Of a DNA stretch of 64,000 bases, positions 20,108 through 29,214 are shown piece by piece. The DNA lies in assembly GCA_016716225.1 (NCBI GenBank), contig JADJWT010000001.1, positions 124,001-188,000 of the forward strand, in the 5' to 3' direction. The translations under genes were made by a program, and so were the position numbers. Under the pieces are notes generated by a model that worked only from the letters and a program-made list of their open reading frames with translations, searched no databases and was not told the origin of the DNA. The DNA comes from Ignavibacteriota bacterium (GTDB lineage Bacteria; Bacteroidota; Ignavibacteria; Ignavibacteriales; Melioribacteraceae). Position 1 is the stretch's first letter. Each line of letters begins with the position of its first letter.

Positions 20108-20827
20108 TTAGAATGCAAAAAGTCCAATAAAAATTCCAGTCTGAATAAAGAAACTATTTCCATTTAAATCAGAAGGAACGTTATTTATTTTTTGTTGATT
20201 AGCTATTTCCCAGTTGTTACCAAAAGTAAATTGATAACCCAATCCAGCTCTAACTGCAAGAAATCTAGTTATTGGAATATCGGCATTAAGTGTTGGGGAT
20301 AAAAGCCAAAATGAATTTGTAATTTGATAATTTCGATTTTGATCATTTGCATTAACATTATTCCAAATTTCATCCCAATTATTTTCTTCCAAATTTTTGT
20401 AGAAATCTATTTCCAAACTTCCACCGCCAAACATAATTCCAACTGAAACAGCAATATTTTTTACAAATGGCATTGTATACTCAATGGTTGCTGCACCGCC
20501 GCCAAGAGAATATTCAATTTCATTTTTAAAATTATTTACATCTGAATTTTCCGACTGATAACCGCTAAAACCAATTCCGCCCAATCTTAAATTATCAATA
20601 ATTGTAACATAAGCATAACCACTTCCGCCCCAAGCATATAATGGTCCGCTTAATTTTTCCATGCCAAGTTTATCTATTTGAATATTTACTTCATCATAAT
20701 TCGGGAAGTATAACATAGGTGTAAAACCACCGGCTCCGCCAAACTTTGCAATCCAGCCAACTTGAGATTCAGATTGTCCGAAAATATTTATCGTAAATAT
20801 TAAAATTATGAATAATATTTTTTTCAT
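20108..20827 (-). CDS. Secreted beta-barrel-like protein of unknown function
   Basis: A 239-residue protein with an N-terminal signal peptide (KKILFIILIFTINIFG). Alternating glycine- and aromatic-rich strands follow (LRLGGIGFSGYQ, YSLGGGAATIEYTMPF, VRAGLGYQFTFGN), suggesting a small outer-membrane barrel. The last residue is Phe in a hydrophobic strand, as expected for BAM substrates. It heads the polysaccharide operon, seven bases before rfbB. I do not recognise a named family. A role in polymer export or the cell surface is only inferred from position. Confidence 0.6.
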   Translation of the reverse strand: MKKILFIILIFTINIFGQSESQVGWIAKFGGAGGFTPMLYFPNYDEVNIQIDKLGMEKLSGPLYAWGGSGYAYVTIIDNLRLGGIGFSGYQSENSDVNNFKNEIEYSLGGGAATIEYTMPFVKNIAVSVGIMFGGGSLEIDFYKNLEENNWDEIWNNVNANDQNRNYQITNSFWLLSPTLNADIPITRFLAVRAGLGYQFTFGNNWEIANQQKINNVPSDLNGNSFFIQTGIFIGLFAF

Positions 20828-20905
20828 AAAGTGTTTTCTTTTGAAAATAAATTTACCGAAATTAGACGTAATTAAAAATTGATAATTTATTAAGACTTAA
20901 AAAAT

Positions 20906-20977
20906 AAAGGCTGTACTGATTTCGGTTGGTAATTGACGAGGTTACCTACAACAAGGATGAAATCAACGACAGCCTTT
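20906..20977 (-). terminator. Large multi-stem hairpin downstream of ftsZ
   Basis: Three nested complementary pairs are visible: AAAGGCTGT (20906-20914) with ACAGCCTTT (20969-20977), TGATTTC (20917-20923) with GAAATCA (20959-20965), and GGTAA (20928-20932) with TTACC (20942-20946). On the minus strand the outer stem is followed by an A/T run with ATTTTTT. It probably ends the dcw transcript, but it is larger and more branched than a simple terminator. Confidence 0.65.
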
Positions 20978-20994
20978 TAATTTTTTAAAGTACT

Positions 20995-22260
20995 TTAATC
21001 CATCATCATTCTTAAAAAAGATGACCCTCCTCTATTTTTCTTTTCATCTTTTTTGTCCTCTACTTGAACACCATCAAATGCATCAAGCTGATCAATTCTA
21101 AATCCGCTTCTTGGAACAAGATTTTCTTCGGAAAGAATTTTATTTGTTCCTTTTACTCTAAAAATAGTTGGAGTATCTAATTCTTCAGGTGCATTCGGAA
21201 GTTCAAAATTTTCAACTGTATAACCAGCAAAGCGTTTTTCTTTTTCCTCTATTTGTTCTTTTTTCTCGCTAATAATTTTACTTTCCTTTTTAGCGCTCGC
21301 ACCAAATCCCGTTGCGATTACAGTATATGAAACGCTGTCATTCATTTCATCTTTTGCAACCCAGCCAAATATTACATTAGCTTCTTCGCCTGCTGCTTCG
21401 TATATAACTTTATTGCCTTCATCAATTTCTTGCATCGTAAGATCATCAGAACCAGTTACATTTAACAAAATATTTTTTGCTCCTTTAATACTAATACCAT
21501 CTAACAATGGTGATGAAATAGCTTTTTGTGCTGCTTCAATCGCTCTATTTTCACCGCTTGCAGTTCCAGCACCCATTAGCGCTTCACCGCTAGCATTCAT
21601 TACAGATCTTACATCTGCAAAATCTACATTAATAATTCCGGGAATTGTAATGATATCTGCAATTCCTCTAGTTGCTTCATATAAGACTTCATTCGGTTTT
21701 TCAAAAGCTGTTCTAGCTGAAACAGTTTTATCTAAAATACTTAGTAATCTATCATTTGGAATAACAATTAAACTATCAACACTTCTTTTTAAATCATGAA
21801 TGCCTTCATCAGCATTGAGCATTCTTCTTTTTCCTTCCCACTTAAATGGTTTTGTAACAATTCCAATAACCAAAGCTCCAAGACTTTTAGCAATTGAAGC
21901 AACAACGGGAGCGCCGCCAGTTCCAGTTCCACCACCCATTCCGGCAGTAACAAAAACCATATCACTACCTTCCAAAACTTTAGTTATTTTTTCTCTATCT
22001 TCTTCAATAGCTTTTCTTCCAACATTAGGATCTGCACCAGCTCCTAATCCTCTTGTAATATTGTTACCAATCTGAATCTTATGATTTGCACTACTCATTC
22101 TAAGAACTTGAGCATCGGTGTTAACTGCAACATATTCAACACCTTTTAAGCCGCGCTGCATCATGCTTTCAATTGCATTACATCCGCCGCCGCCTACACC
22201 AACAACTTTAAGTTTAGCTGATAACATATCTTCTCTGTCAAGTGTTACAAAACTTGGCAT
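20995..22260 (-). CDS. ftsZ: Cell division protein FtsZ
   Basis: A 421-residue tubulin-like GTPase that polymerises into the division ring. GVGGGGCNAI near residue 21 binds nucleotide. The tubulin signature GGGTGTGGAP is near residue 109. The T7 catalytic region has NVDFADVRSVM near residue 212. The C-terminal linker is charged and the protein ends GGSSFLRMMMD, the likely conserved tail that binds FtsA. The start follows AGGAGG at 22265-22270. It is the last gene of the dcw cluster, 23 bases after ftsA. Confidence 0.98.
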   Translation of the reverse strand: MPSFVTLDREDMLSAKLKVVGVGGGGCNAIESMMQRGLKGVEYVAVNTDAQVLRMSSANHKIQIGNNITRGLGAGADPNVGRKAIEEDREKITKVLEGSDMVFVTAGMGGGTGTGGAPVVASIAKSLGALVIGIVTKPFKWEGKRRMLNADEGIHDLKRSVDSLIVIPNDRLLSILDKTVSARTAFEKPNEVLYEATRGIADIITIPGIINVDFADVRSVMNASGEALMGAGTASGENRAIEAAQKAISSPLLDGISIKGAKNILLNVTGSDDLTMQEIDEGNKVIYEAAGEEANVIFGWVAKDEMNDSVSYTVIATGFGASAKKESKIISEKKEQIEEKEKRFAGYTVENFELPNAPEELDTPTIFRVKGTNKILSEENLVPRSGFRIDQLDAFDGVQVEDKKDEKKNRGGSSFLRMMMD

Positions 22261-22283
22261 GGTTCCTCCTTGTTGTATTTTAT

Positions 22284-23528
22284 TTATAATTCGTCAAAAA
22301 ATTCTTGTACTTTTTTAAAAAATTTAGATATACCTAAATCTTTAACATTAGTTTTATTTTTAATTGTAAACATTGCTTGTGAGCTTGTTGTGCCGGGCAT
22401 TCCACGTATTAAACCAGCAACAGTTGCAAATTCCGGACTTTCAATTTCATTTGATAACCCGGCGCCTAAATCCAGTGGAACACCAATTCTTGTTGGTAAT
22501 CCAAATACAGATTCTGCTAATTCTGTTACGCCGCTAAGTAATGAACCGCCGCCGGTTAGTACAATACCAGCTTTTATTTTATTCTTAAATCCGGCTTGAC
22601 GCAATTCGTTATCAATAAGTGTAAAAAGTTCTTTCATTCTAACATGAATTATTTGTGTTAAAAGTGAAACCGGAATTTTAATATTTCCTCTTGCACCAAC
22701 TCCTTTTATATAAATATCTTCATCTTTAATAATTGCTTCTTCAAGAGCGTATCCATGTTCTTTTTTCAATTTTTCTGCTTCCTCAGTAACAATACCAAGT
22801 GATTCTCTTATATCGTTTGTAACTTGGTTTCCGGCAACACCAATTACCTTGGTATATTTTATACTTTTTTCATGAAACACAGCAATATCTGTTGTTCCTC
22901 CGCCGATATCTATAAGCGCAACTCCAAGATCTTTTTCATTTTCTTCTAATACAGAAACGCTTGAAGCTATTGGTTGAAGTATATAATCTTGCACAGTATA
23001 TCCGGCGCGTTCAACTGATTTTTTAATATTTTGCATTGCAGGTATTGAAGCAAGTACAACATGATTTAGGGCTTCCAATCTGCTGCCACACATTCCAATT
23101 GGATTTTCAATTCCGCCTTGATGATCAATGTAAAATTCTTCCGGAATTATATGAAGTATTTGTCGGTCAGCAGGAATTCTAATTGTTTTAACATCTGCTT
23201 TAAGTCTATCAATATCAGCTTGAGTTATTTCTTTATCCGGATTGTTTATTGTTACATAGTTTCGATGTCGTAAACTTGTTATATGTTCTCCGGCAACACC
23301 TACATTTAATGCTCTAACATCAATATCAGCACGATTTGATGCAATTGTCATAGCTTGTTTTATTGCATCGGCAGTTTTTGCAATGTTTGCAACAAGTCCT
23401 CTATTTAATCCATCTGAAGGAGCAACTCCAAAACCGAGAATATCAATTTTGTTTTCTTGCTGTTCTGCAATTACAGCTCCAACTTTTGTTGTTCCTAAAT
23501 CTAAACCAGCAATAATATTTTTTTTCAT
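22284..23528 (-). CDS. ftsA: Cell division protein FtsA
   Basis: A 414-residue actin-family ATPase that ties FtsZ filaments to the membrane. AGLDLGTTKVGAVI (residues 7-20) is the phosphate 1 loop. LIDIGGGTTDIAVFH near residue 205 is phosphate 2. VLTGGGSLLSGV near residue 345 is the adenosine motif. The extreme C-terminus (LGISKFFKKVQEFFDEL) is an amphipathic helix, the usual membrane anchor. The SHS2/1C subdomain is intact. It overlaps ftsQ by four bases, consistent with coupled expression of the late dcw genes. Confidence 0.97.
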   Translation of the reverse strand: MKKNIIAGLDLGTTKVGAVIAEQQENKIDILGFGVAPSDGLNRGLVANIAKTADAIKQAMTIASNRADIDVRALNVGVAGEHITSLRHRNYVTINNPDKEITQADIDRLKADVKTIRIPADRQILHIIPEEFYIDHQGGIENPIGMCGSRLEALNHVVLASIPAMQNIKKSVERAGYTVQDYILQPIASSVSVLEENEKDLGVALIDIGGGTTDIAVFHEKSIKYTKVIGVAGNQVTNDIRESLGIVTEEAEKLKKEHGYALEEAIIKDEDIYIKGVGARGNIKIPVSLLTQIIHVRMKELFTLIDNELRQAGFKNKIKAGIVLTGGGSLLSGVTELAESVFGLPTRIGVPLDLGAGLSNEIESPEFATVAGLIRGMPGTTSSQAMFTIKNKTNVKDLGISKFFKKVQEFFDEL

Positions 23529-24298
23529 ATTGTTTCCTTGGTTGCAACTAAATTTTTGTCAAAACCTAAGTACACTAAATCTGTAAATCTTAAGTCAAGA
23601 TAATCCATATAATCAGCAAGATTATTTTTACGTATGTGCTTTATAATTTTTGATAAATAAATTGTCTTCTCTATTTCAGAATCTTTCCCTAAATAAATTG
23701 GGAATTTTAAATCAGAAATTGTAAGTGTTATTTCTTCACTATTGTTAAAATTGATTTCAGATATTCTTTTGTATAAATCTTCATCATAAATTTCTGATGC
23801 AGAAATAATATTTAAAGATTTTACTAGATTATGAAACTTTCCGGCATTTTTGAAAGCTGAAATTCTATCACTATTTCTTAGGTTAACAATTACCGGAAGA
23901 TCAATATGTTTAGTAGCTGTGTAATATGGAATTATTTCAGCTTGATCGGTAAGTAAAAATTGTTTAGTATTTGTTAATAATAAAGCTTCTAATTTTTTTT
24001 CGAATATTTTAATTTTAATTGTTCCACGTTCAGCTTGCCAAACATCAGCATTTTTAATATATGGATGTTTTTCCAATCGATCTTGAATTACGGAAATATT
24101 TATACTTGGATCTTTTTTGAAATTCGTTAGATTTGCTATTTCCAGATATTGGTTTGCAGTCAAATATTTTGCACCTTCAATTTCCAAATTATTTATTGAG
24201 TTAAGTTTACTGCCTTCTAACGAAAATGCTAAAACTCCAAACATGGATATTAAAATCACTAATAAAATTGAATGCTTTATTTTATTTATTGTTTTCAT
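23525..24298 (-). CDS. ftsQ: Cell division protein FtsQ (DivIB-like)
   Basis: A 257-residue bitopic protein. A short cytoplasmic N-terminus is followed by a membrane helix at about residues 11-27 (ILLVILISMFGVLAFSL). A POTRA domain begins INNLEIEGAKYLTANQYLEIANL and continues through HPYIKNADVWQAERGTIKIKIFEKK. The C-terminal beta domain ends near the last residues. It links FtsB/FtsL and FtsI to the divisome in the periplasm. Sequence conservation in this family is low, so the assignment uses the POTRA pattern together with its slot between murC and ftsA. It overlaps murC by 17 bases. Confidence 0.9.
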   Translation of the reverse strand: MKTINKIKHSILLVILISMFGVLAFSLEGSKLNSINNLEIEGAKYLTANQYLEIANLTNFKKDPSINISVIQDRLEKHPYIKNADVWQAERGTIKIKIFEKKLEALLLTNTKQFLLTDQAEIIPYYTATKHIDLPVIVNLRNSDRISAFKNAGKFHNLVKSLNIISASEIYDEDLYKRISEINFNNSEEITLTISDLKFPIYLGKDSEIEKTIYLSKIIKHIRKNNLADYMDYLDLRFTDLVYLGFDKNLVATKETI

Positions 24299-25679
24299 TT
24301 TTATTTTTCAATTTATATTCTTCAACAAACTTTTCACCAAATTTCCAAATATCGCCTGCACCAAGTGTGATAACAATATCGCCATCTTTAACTAAACTAA
24401 TTAGTAAACTTGGAATATTATTTTTATCAGCTTCATAGATAACATTTTTATGTCCAAAATCTTTTGCCGCATCTGCAATTAATTTTCCGTTGATTCCTTC
24501 AATTGCTTTTTCTCTTGCCGGATAAACATCAGTGCAAATAAAAACATCTGAGTTTAAAAATGATCTGCCGAATTCAGCATAAAAGTCTCTTGTTCTTGAA
24601 TATAGATGTGGCTGAAATACAGCTACAATTCTTCGTTTCCAACCGCTCCTAATTCCTAATAATGTTGCAGTTGTTTCGGTTGGATGATGACCGTAATCAT
24701 CAACAACCAAAATTTCATTATCATATTTTTTCTCAAATCTTCTATAAACCCCAGAAAATGCACCGAGCGCTTTTTTAATTATTTCAAAATCAATTCCCAT
24801 TTCTTTTGCAATAGTAACCGCAACTAATGAATTTTTAACATAGTGCAAACCGGGGAGATTTAATTTAATTTCACCTAATTCTTCACCTTTATAAATAACT
24901 GTATAAGTACTTTGGTTTTTATCAAAACTAATATCAACTGCCTTTACATCAGCTTGTGGAGAAATGCCATATGTAATAATAGTTTTGTTAATTTGTGGAA
25001 TAATATCTTGCAAAGCCGGTTCATCTAAACACAAAACAACAAAACCATAAAATGGAACTTTGTTTGCAAATTGAATAAATGCTGATTTAATATCATCCAA
25101 ATCTTTATAAGTATCTAAATGTTCTTTTTCTAAAGTTGTAATTGCTGCAATACTTGGCGTTAATTGAAGAAAAGTTCTATCAAATTCGTCAGCTTCTACA
25201 ACAATATAATCGCCGTTTCCCAATCTGGCATTGGTTCCGCCAAGACTACTTAATTTTCCACCAACAATAATTGTTGGATCAATTCCACCTTCTGTTAAAA
25301 CCAAACCAACCATTGAAGTTGTACTTGTCTTACCATGAGTTCCAGCAATGCCGATTCCATTTTTCATTCGCATTGTTTCTGCTAGCATTTCCGCTCTTTT
25401 GATTGTTGGAATTTTTCTTTCAATAGCTTCTTTGACCTCTGGATTTTCTTTATTAACAGCTGATGAATAAACAACCAAATCGCAGTCTTTAATATTTTCT
25501 TTTTGATGACCTTGAAATATTTCAATTCCGAGGGATTGCAATCTTTCTGTAATTTCTGTTAGAGATAAATCTGATCCGGAAACTTTAAAACCTTGATTAA
25601 CCAAAATTTCGGCAAGTCCGCTCATTCCTATTCCGCCAATACCAACAAAGTGTACTTTCTTAATAAAGTTTTTTATCAT
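24282..25679 (-). CDS. murC: UDP-N-acetylmuramate--L-alanine ligase
   Basis: A 465-residue Mur ligase. The N-terminal Rossmann domain has VGIGGIGMSGLAEIL (residues 12-26), typical of MurC. GTHGKTSTTSM near residue 113 is the ATP P-loop. VVEADEFDRTFL near residue 160 and DDYGHHPTE near residue 327 complete the active site. It adds L-alanine to UDP-MurNAc in the cytoplasm, the first step of stem-peptide synthesis. It abuts murG with no gap (25679/25680). No ddl or murB gene is present between murC and ftsQ, unlike some dcw clusters. Confidence 0.97.
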   Translation of the reverse strand: MIKNFIKKVHFVGIGGIGMSGLAEILVNQGFKVSGSDLSLTEITERLQSLGIEIFQGHQKENIKDCDLVVYSSAVNKENPEVKEAIERKIPTIKRAEMLAETMRMKNGIGIAGTHGKTSTTSMVGLVLTEGGIDPTIIVGGKLSSLGGTNARLGNGDYIVVEADEFDRTFLQLTPSIAAITTLEKEHLDTYKDLDDIKSAFIQFANKVPFYGFVVLCLDEPALQDIIPQINKTIITYGISPQADVKAVDISFDKNQSTYTVIYKGEELGEIKLNLPGLHYVKNSLVAVTIAKEMGIDFEIIKKALGAFSGVYRRFEKKYDNEILVVDDYGHHPTETTATLLGIRSGWKRRIVAVFQPHLYSRTRDFYAEFGRSFLNSDVFICTDVYPAREKAIEGINGKLIADAAKDFGHKNVIYEADKNNIPSLLISLVKDGDIVITLGAGDIWKFGEKFVEEYKLKNKNENNK

Positions 25680-26795
25680 TTAATTTCTCACAATATTTAT
25701 TTCCGCACCGGCTAGTTTTATTACTTCTTCTGCAATAATTTTTGCTGCATCCGGTTTAGAAAATTTCAAAATATTTTTGCTCAAATTTCTTAGAAGATTT
25801 TCATCTTGTATTGATTTTAATATCAATGTGCCAAGTTTTAAATTTAATTTGGAGTCTTCTATCAGCAATGCAGCATTTTCATCAGCCAAAGATTTTGCGT
25901 TTTTATATTGATGATTTGCAGCAACATTTTTTGAAGGAATAAATAAAACCGGCAAACCCAAGTATGCAATTTCAGCTATTGTTGTTGCGCCAGCTCTAGC
26001 TACAATTAAATCACATGCTGAATATGCGTTTTCTATTTCTGAAATAAATGGGAAGATTTTAATTTTCTCATTTGCTAGCGATTTATATTGATCAAAATAA
26101 AGCTCTCCGGTTTGCCAAATTATTTGAATATCAGCTTTGGTTAACAAAGGTAGATTTTCTTTTATTGCAAAATTAATTGTGGAAGCACCAAGACTTCCTC
26201 CCAATACAAGTAAGGTTTTTTTATTTTCGCTTAGGTTTAATTTATTCAAAGATTCAATTTTATCTTTTAATTGCAATGTAGTTCTTATAGGATTACCTGA
26301 TAAAATCAATTTTGTTTGATCTTTAAAATATTTTTTTGAATCTTCAAAACTTATATGAATTTGATCAGCTTTTTTTTCTAACATTCTATTTGTTACACCA
26401 GGGAAACTATTTTGTTCAAGCAATACAACTTTTGAACCTAGTAATTTTGACATCATAATTACTGGTCCGGAGACATAAGCTCCAGCGCCAATTGCTACAT
26501 TTGGTTTGAATTGAAAATTAATTATAAATGACTGAATAGATCCAACTATCAATTTTATTGGGAAGAGTAAATTTTTAATTGTTAGTTTTCTTCTTAATCC
26601 ACTTATCCAAATTGTTTTAAAGTTAAATCCAAGAAGTGGAATTACTTTCGCTTCAATTTTATTTTTTGTTCCAATAAAAAGAATATTTGAATTCGGCATC
26701 AATAATTTCAATTGCTCGGCAACTGCAACCGCCGGATATAAATGTCCGCCCGTTCCTCCGGCAGCAAATATAAAATTGTATGCTTTGCTGTTCAT
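25680..26795 (-). CDS. murG: UDP-GlcNAc:lipid I N-acetylglucosaminyltransferase
   Basis: A 371-residue GT28 enzyme. AAGGTGGHLYPAVAVAEQL near residues 11-29 is the first G loop. GAYVSGPV near residue 107 is the second. LLVLGGSLGASTIN near residue 200 is the third, and VARAGATTIAEIAYLGLPVLFIP near residue 265 contacts the UDP-GlcNAc donor. It converts lipid I to lipid II on the cytoplasmic membrane face. It overlaps ftsW by four bases, matching the handover of lipid II to septal wall synthesis. Confidence 0.97.
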   Translation of the reverse strand: MNSKAYNFIFAAGGTGGHLYPAVAVAEQLKLLMPNSNILFIGTKNKIEAKVIPLLGFNFKTIWISGLRRKLTIKNLLFPIKLIVGSIQSFIINFQFKPNVAIGAGAYVSGPVIMMSKLLGSKVVLLEQNSFPGVTNRMLEKKADQIHISFEDSKKYFKDQTKLILSGNPIRTTLQLKDKIESLNKLNLSENKKTLLVLGGSLGASTINFAIKENLPLLTKADIQIIWQTGELYFDQYKSLANEKIKIFPFISEIENAYSACDLIVARAGATTIAEIAYLGLPVLFIPSKNVAANHQYKNAKSLADENAALLIEDSKLNLKLGTLILKSIQDENLLRNLSKNILKFSKPDAAKIIAEEVIKLAGAEINIVRN

Positions 26796-27868
26796 ACTCT
26801 TGCCTTTTTCATTTCACGATGTCTTCCCGATATTAAAGCAATATTTATAAGTATACCAAGTGAAATAGAAAATATTATTATTGATGTTCCACCGAAACTA
26901 ATAAATGGTAAAGTAATTCCGGTTGTTGGTAAAAGTCCAAGTCCAACTGCAACATGAATGAAAGCACTCATAACTATTGTAAAAGAAATTCCGAATGCTA
27001 AAAGTTGACCAAAATCATCTTTAGCTTTTTTTGCGATTAAGATGCCTACAAAAAATATTGCCATGTAAGCAAATAGAATAGCAAGTGCGCCAAAAAATCC
27101 CAATTCTTCACCAACAACAGAAAACACAAAATCGTTATGAGGTTCGGGAAGAAATAGATCACTCTGTCTGCTTTTACCAATACCTAAACCAAATAGACCG
27201 CCGCTCCCTAAAGCAATTTTTGATTGAAGCACTTGAAGATTTATACTTCCACCTTCTGTAATACTGTGGATGAAACTTAAAATTCTTCCTCGTGAATGCG
27301 GGAATGCCATTGCACCTAAACTTCCAATAACCGCAATGCCGCCAACTATTCCGCCCAAATGTAAAACCCTTGCCCCGGCAACATAAAGCAATACGAATGA
27401 TGTTGCCGCAACAATTATTGTTGTACTAACATTCGGTTGAACAAATATTAATAGGCAAACTGCCCCAATCCAAAGCAGCATATATTTTAATCCATTATTA
27501 AAATCTTTTATTCCTTCACCTTTTTTTTCAATAAGTACTGCAAGATGAATCAGTAAAAATATTTTTGCAAATTCAGAAGGTTGAAAACTCATAAACCCTA
27601 GATTCATCCATCTTGAAGCACCTTTTACTGCCGGTGAGAATAGTGTATAAACTAAAGCAAGTAAAATTCCTACAAGCATATACTTACTTATGTTTTTATA
27701 ATATTTGTAAGGAATTACTGCAAAAAGAACAAATGCACCAGCAGCAAAAATTACTTTTCCAATGTGAGAAATAAAAAATGAATATCCTCTTGCGGAGAAA
27801 ATAATTATTGATCCAAGTATTATTAGAAATAAAACTATACCAATTAGTATTCTTGCTAAATTTTTCAT
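26792..27868 (-). CDS. ftsW: Septal peptidoglycan polymerase FtsW (SEDS family)
   Basis: A 358-residue SEDS protein with about ten membrane helices. It carries the family motifs FMSFQPSEFAKIFLLIHLAVL near residue 93, QSKIALGSGGLFGLGIGKSRQ near residue 215, LPEPHNDFVFSVVGEELGF near residue 238, and GLLPTTGITLPFISFGGTS near residue 312. The family polymerises lipid II together with its class B PBP partner, here ftsI in the same cluster. It lies between murD and murG with one- and four-base overlaps. RodA is the alternative, but the dcw context favours FtsW. Confidence 0.95.
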   Translation of the reverse strand: MKNLARILIGIVLFLIILGSIIIFSARGYSFFISHIGKVIFAAGAFVLFAVIPYKYYKNISKYMLVGILLALVYTLFSPAVKGASRWMNLGFMSFQPSEFAKIFLLIHLAVLIEKKGEGIKDFNNGLKYMLLWIGAVCLLIFVQPNVSTTIIVAATSFVLLYVAGARVLHLGGIVGGIAVIGSLGAMAFPHSRGRILSFIHSITEGGSINLQVLQSKIALGSGGLFGLGIGKSRQSDLFLPEPHNDFVFSVVGEELGFFGALAILFAYMAIFFVGILIAKKAKDDFGQLLAFGISFTIVMSAFIHVAVGLGLLPTTGITLPFISFGGTSIIIFSISLGILINIALISGRHREMKKARV

Positions 27869-29214
27869 TATAAATTATTTACAATTGATTTAAACTGAGT
27901 TCCACGATCTTCATAATTCTTAAACATATCAAAGCTTGCACATGCCGGAGAAAGAAGTACAACATCACCGTCTGATGCATCATCTAATCCCTTTTTTACT
28001 GCATCTTCAAGTGAATTAACAATTTCAACGGGCTTGATTGCCTTAAAGAAATCGACAACTTTTTGTGAAGATGAACCTATTGCATAAATTTTCTTAACTC
28101 TTTTTTTAACTTCTTCTTTAATATCATTATAATTATTGCCTTTATCTTTTCCACCAAGTATTAAAAGTATTGGTTCTTCAAAACTTCTTAAAGCATACCA
28201 AACTGAATCAACATTTGTTGCTTTGGAATCATTAATAAATTTTATTCCATTTATTTCCTTAACAAATTCAAGTCGATGTTCAACGCCCTTAAAAGTTCCA
28301 AGCGCTTTTTTTATTAGTTCTTTCTCAATTCCAATTTTCATAGCAACGGTAATTACAGCCATAGAATTCATTAAATTATGTTCACCTTTTAGTGATAAAT
28401 CTTCAACTTGGCATACATCTTCTTCATATTCATCTTGAGCAAAAACTATCCAGTCATCATCTAAAAAGCAGCCATTTGTGATACTTTTATCAATAGAAAA
28501 TGCAAATAGATTAACTTTGTTTGATACATATCCAAGTGGAATATTTTCATCATCCCCGTTGTAAATAAATGTATGTCTTTCAGTTTGATTTTTAATAATT
28601 CTCATTTTTGATTTAATATAGAGATCAAATCTATTTTCGTATCTATCAAGATGATCCGGTGTAATATTCAGCATAATTGCATAGTCTGGTGTAAATTGAT
28701 CAATAAAATCAAGCTGAAAACTCGACAACTCAAGAACAACAAATTCATCTTTTTTAATACTTGTAACAACTTCAGAAAAAGGTAATCCGATATTTCCGGC
28801 TGCTATTGCTTTTATTCCCGATGAATTTAATAAATGTGAACATAAACTTGTAGTTGTAGTTTTGCCGTTTGTTCCGGTTATGCCAATAATTTTCGCTTCA
28901 CGAAACCAATATGCAAATTCAATCTCGCTAACTACTTTAATTCCTCTACTTTTTGCATCAACTATTACTTTTGATTCTGAAGGAACACCAGGACTAGTAA
29001 TAATAAAATCGCAATCAAATACTTTATCAGAATGCTGACCTAGCTCATATGAAATATTTAATTCGTCCAACACAGAAATATTTTTTCTGATTTCCGAATT
29101 ATCATTCATATCGCTAACAAATGGAATTGCACCTTTTAGTTTTGCTAATTTTGCAGCGCTAATTCCACTCCTTACAGCACCAAGAACACTTATTTTTTTA
29201 TCTTGTATTTCCAT
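27868..29214 (-). CDS. murD: UDP-N-acetylmuramoyl-L-alanine--D-glutamate ligase
   Basis: A 448-residue Mur ligase. The N-terminus has SVLGAVRSGISAAKLAK, the dinucleotide-like fold of MurD. GITGTNGKTTTTSLCSHLL near residue 113 is the ATP site. LELSSFQLD near residue 158 and NDSKATNVDSVWYAL near residue 310 are MurD-type substrate and metal motifs. LSPACASFDMFKNYEDRGTQF near the C-terminus is diagnostic. It adds D-glutamate to UDP-MurNAc-L-Ala. It shares one base with each neighbour (mraY upstream, ftsW downstream). Confidence 0.97.
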   Translation of the reverse strand: MEIQDKKISVLGAVRSGISAAKLAKLKGAIPFVSDMNDNSEIRKNISVLDELNISYELGQHSDKVFDCDFIITSPGVPSESKVIVDAKSRGIKVVSEIEFAYWFREAKIIGITGTNGKTTTTSLCSHLLNSSGIKAIAAGNIGLPFSEVVTSIKKDEFVVLELSSFQLDFIDQFTPDYAIMLNITPDHLDRYENRFDLYIKSKMRIIKNQTERHTFIYNGDDENIPLGYVSNKVNLFAFSIDKSITNGCFLDDDWIVFAQDEYEEDVCQVEDLSLKGEHNLMNSMAVITVAMKIGIEKELIKKALGTFKGVEHRLEFVKEINGIKFINDSKATNVDSVWYALRSFEEPILLILGGKDKGNNYNDIKEEVKKRVKKIYAIGSSSQKVVDFFKAIKPVEIVNSLEDAVKKGLDDASDGDVVLLSPACASFDMFKNYEDRGTQFKSIVNNL

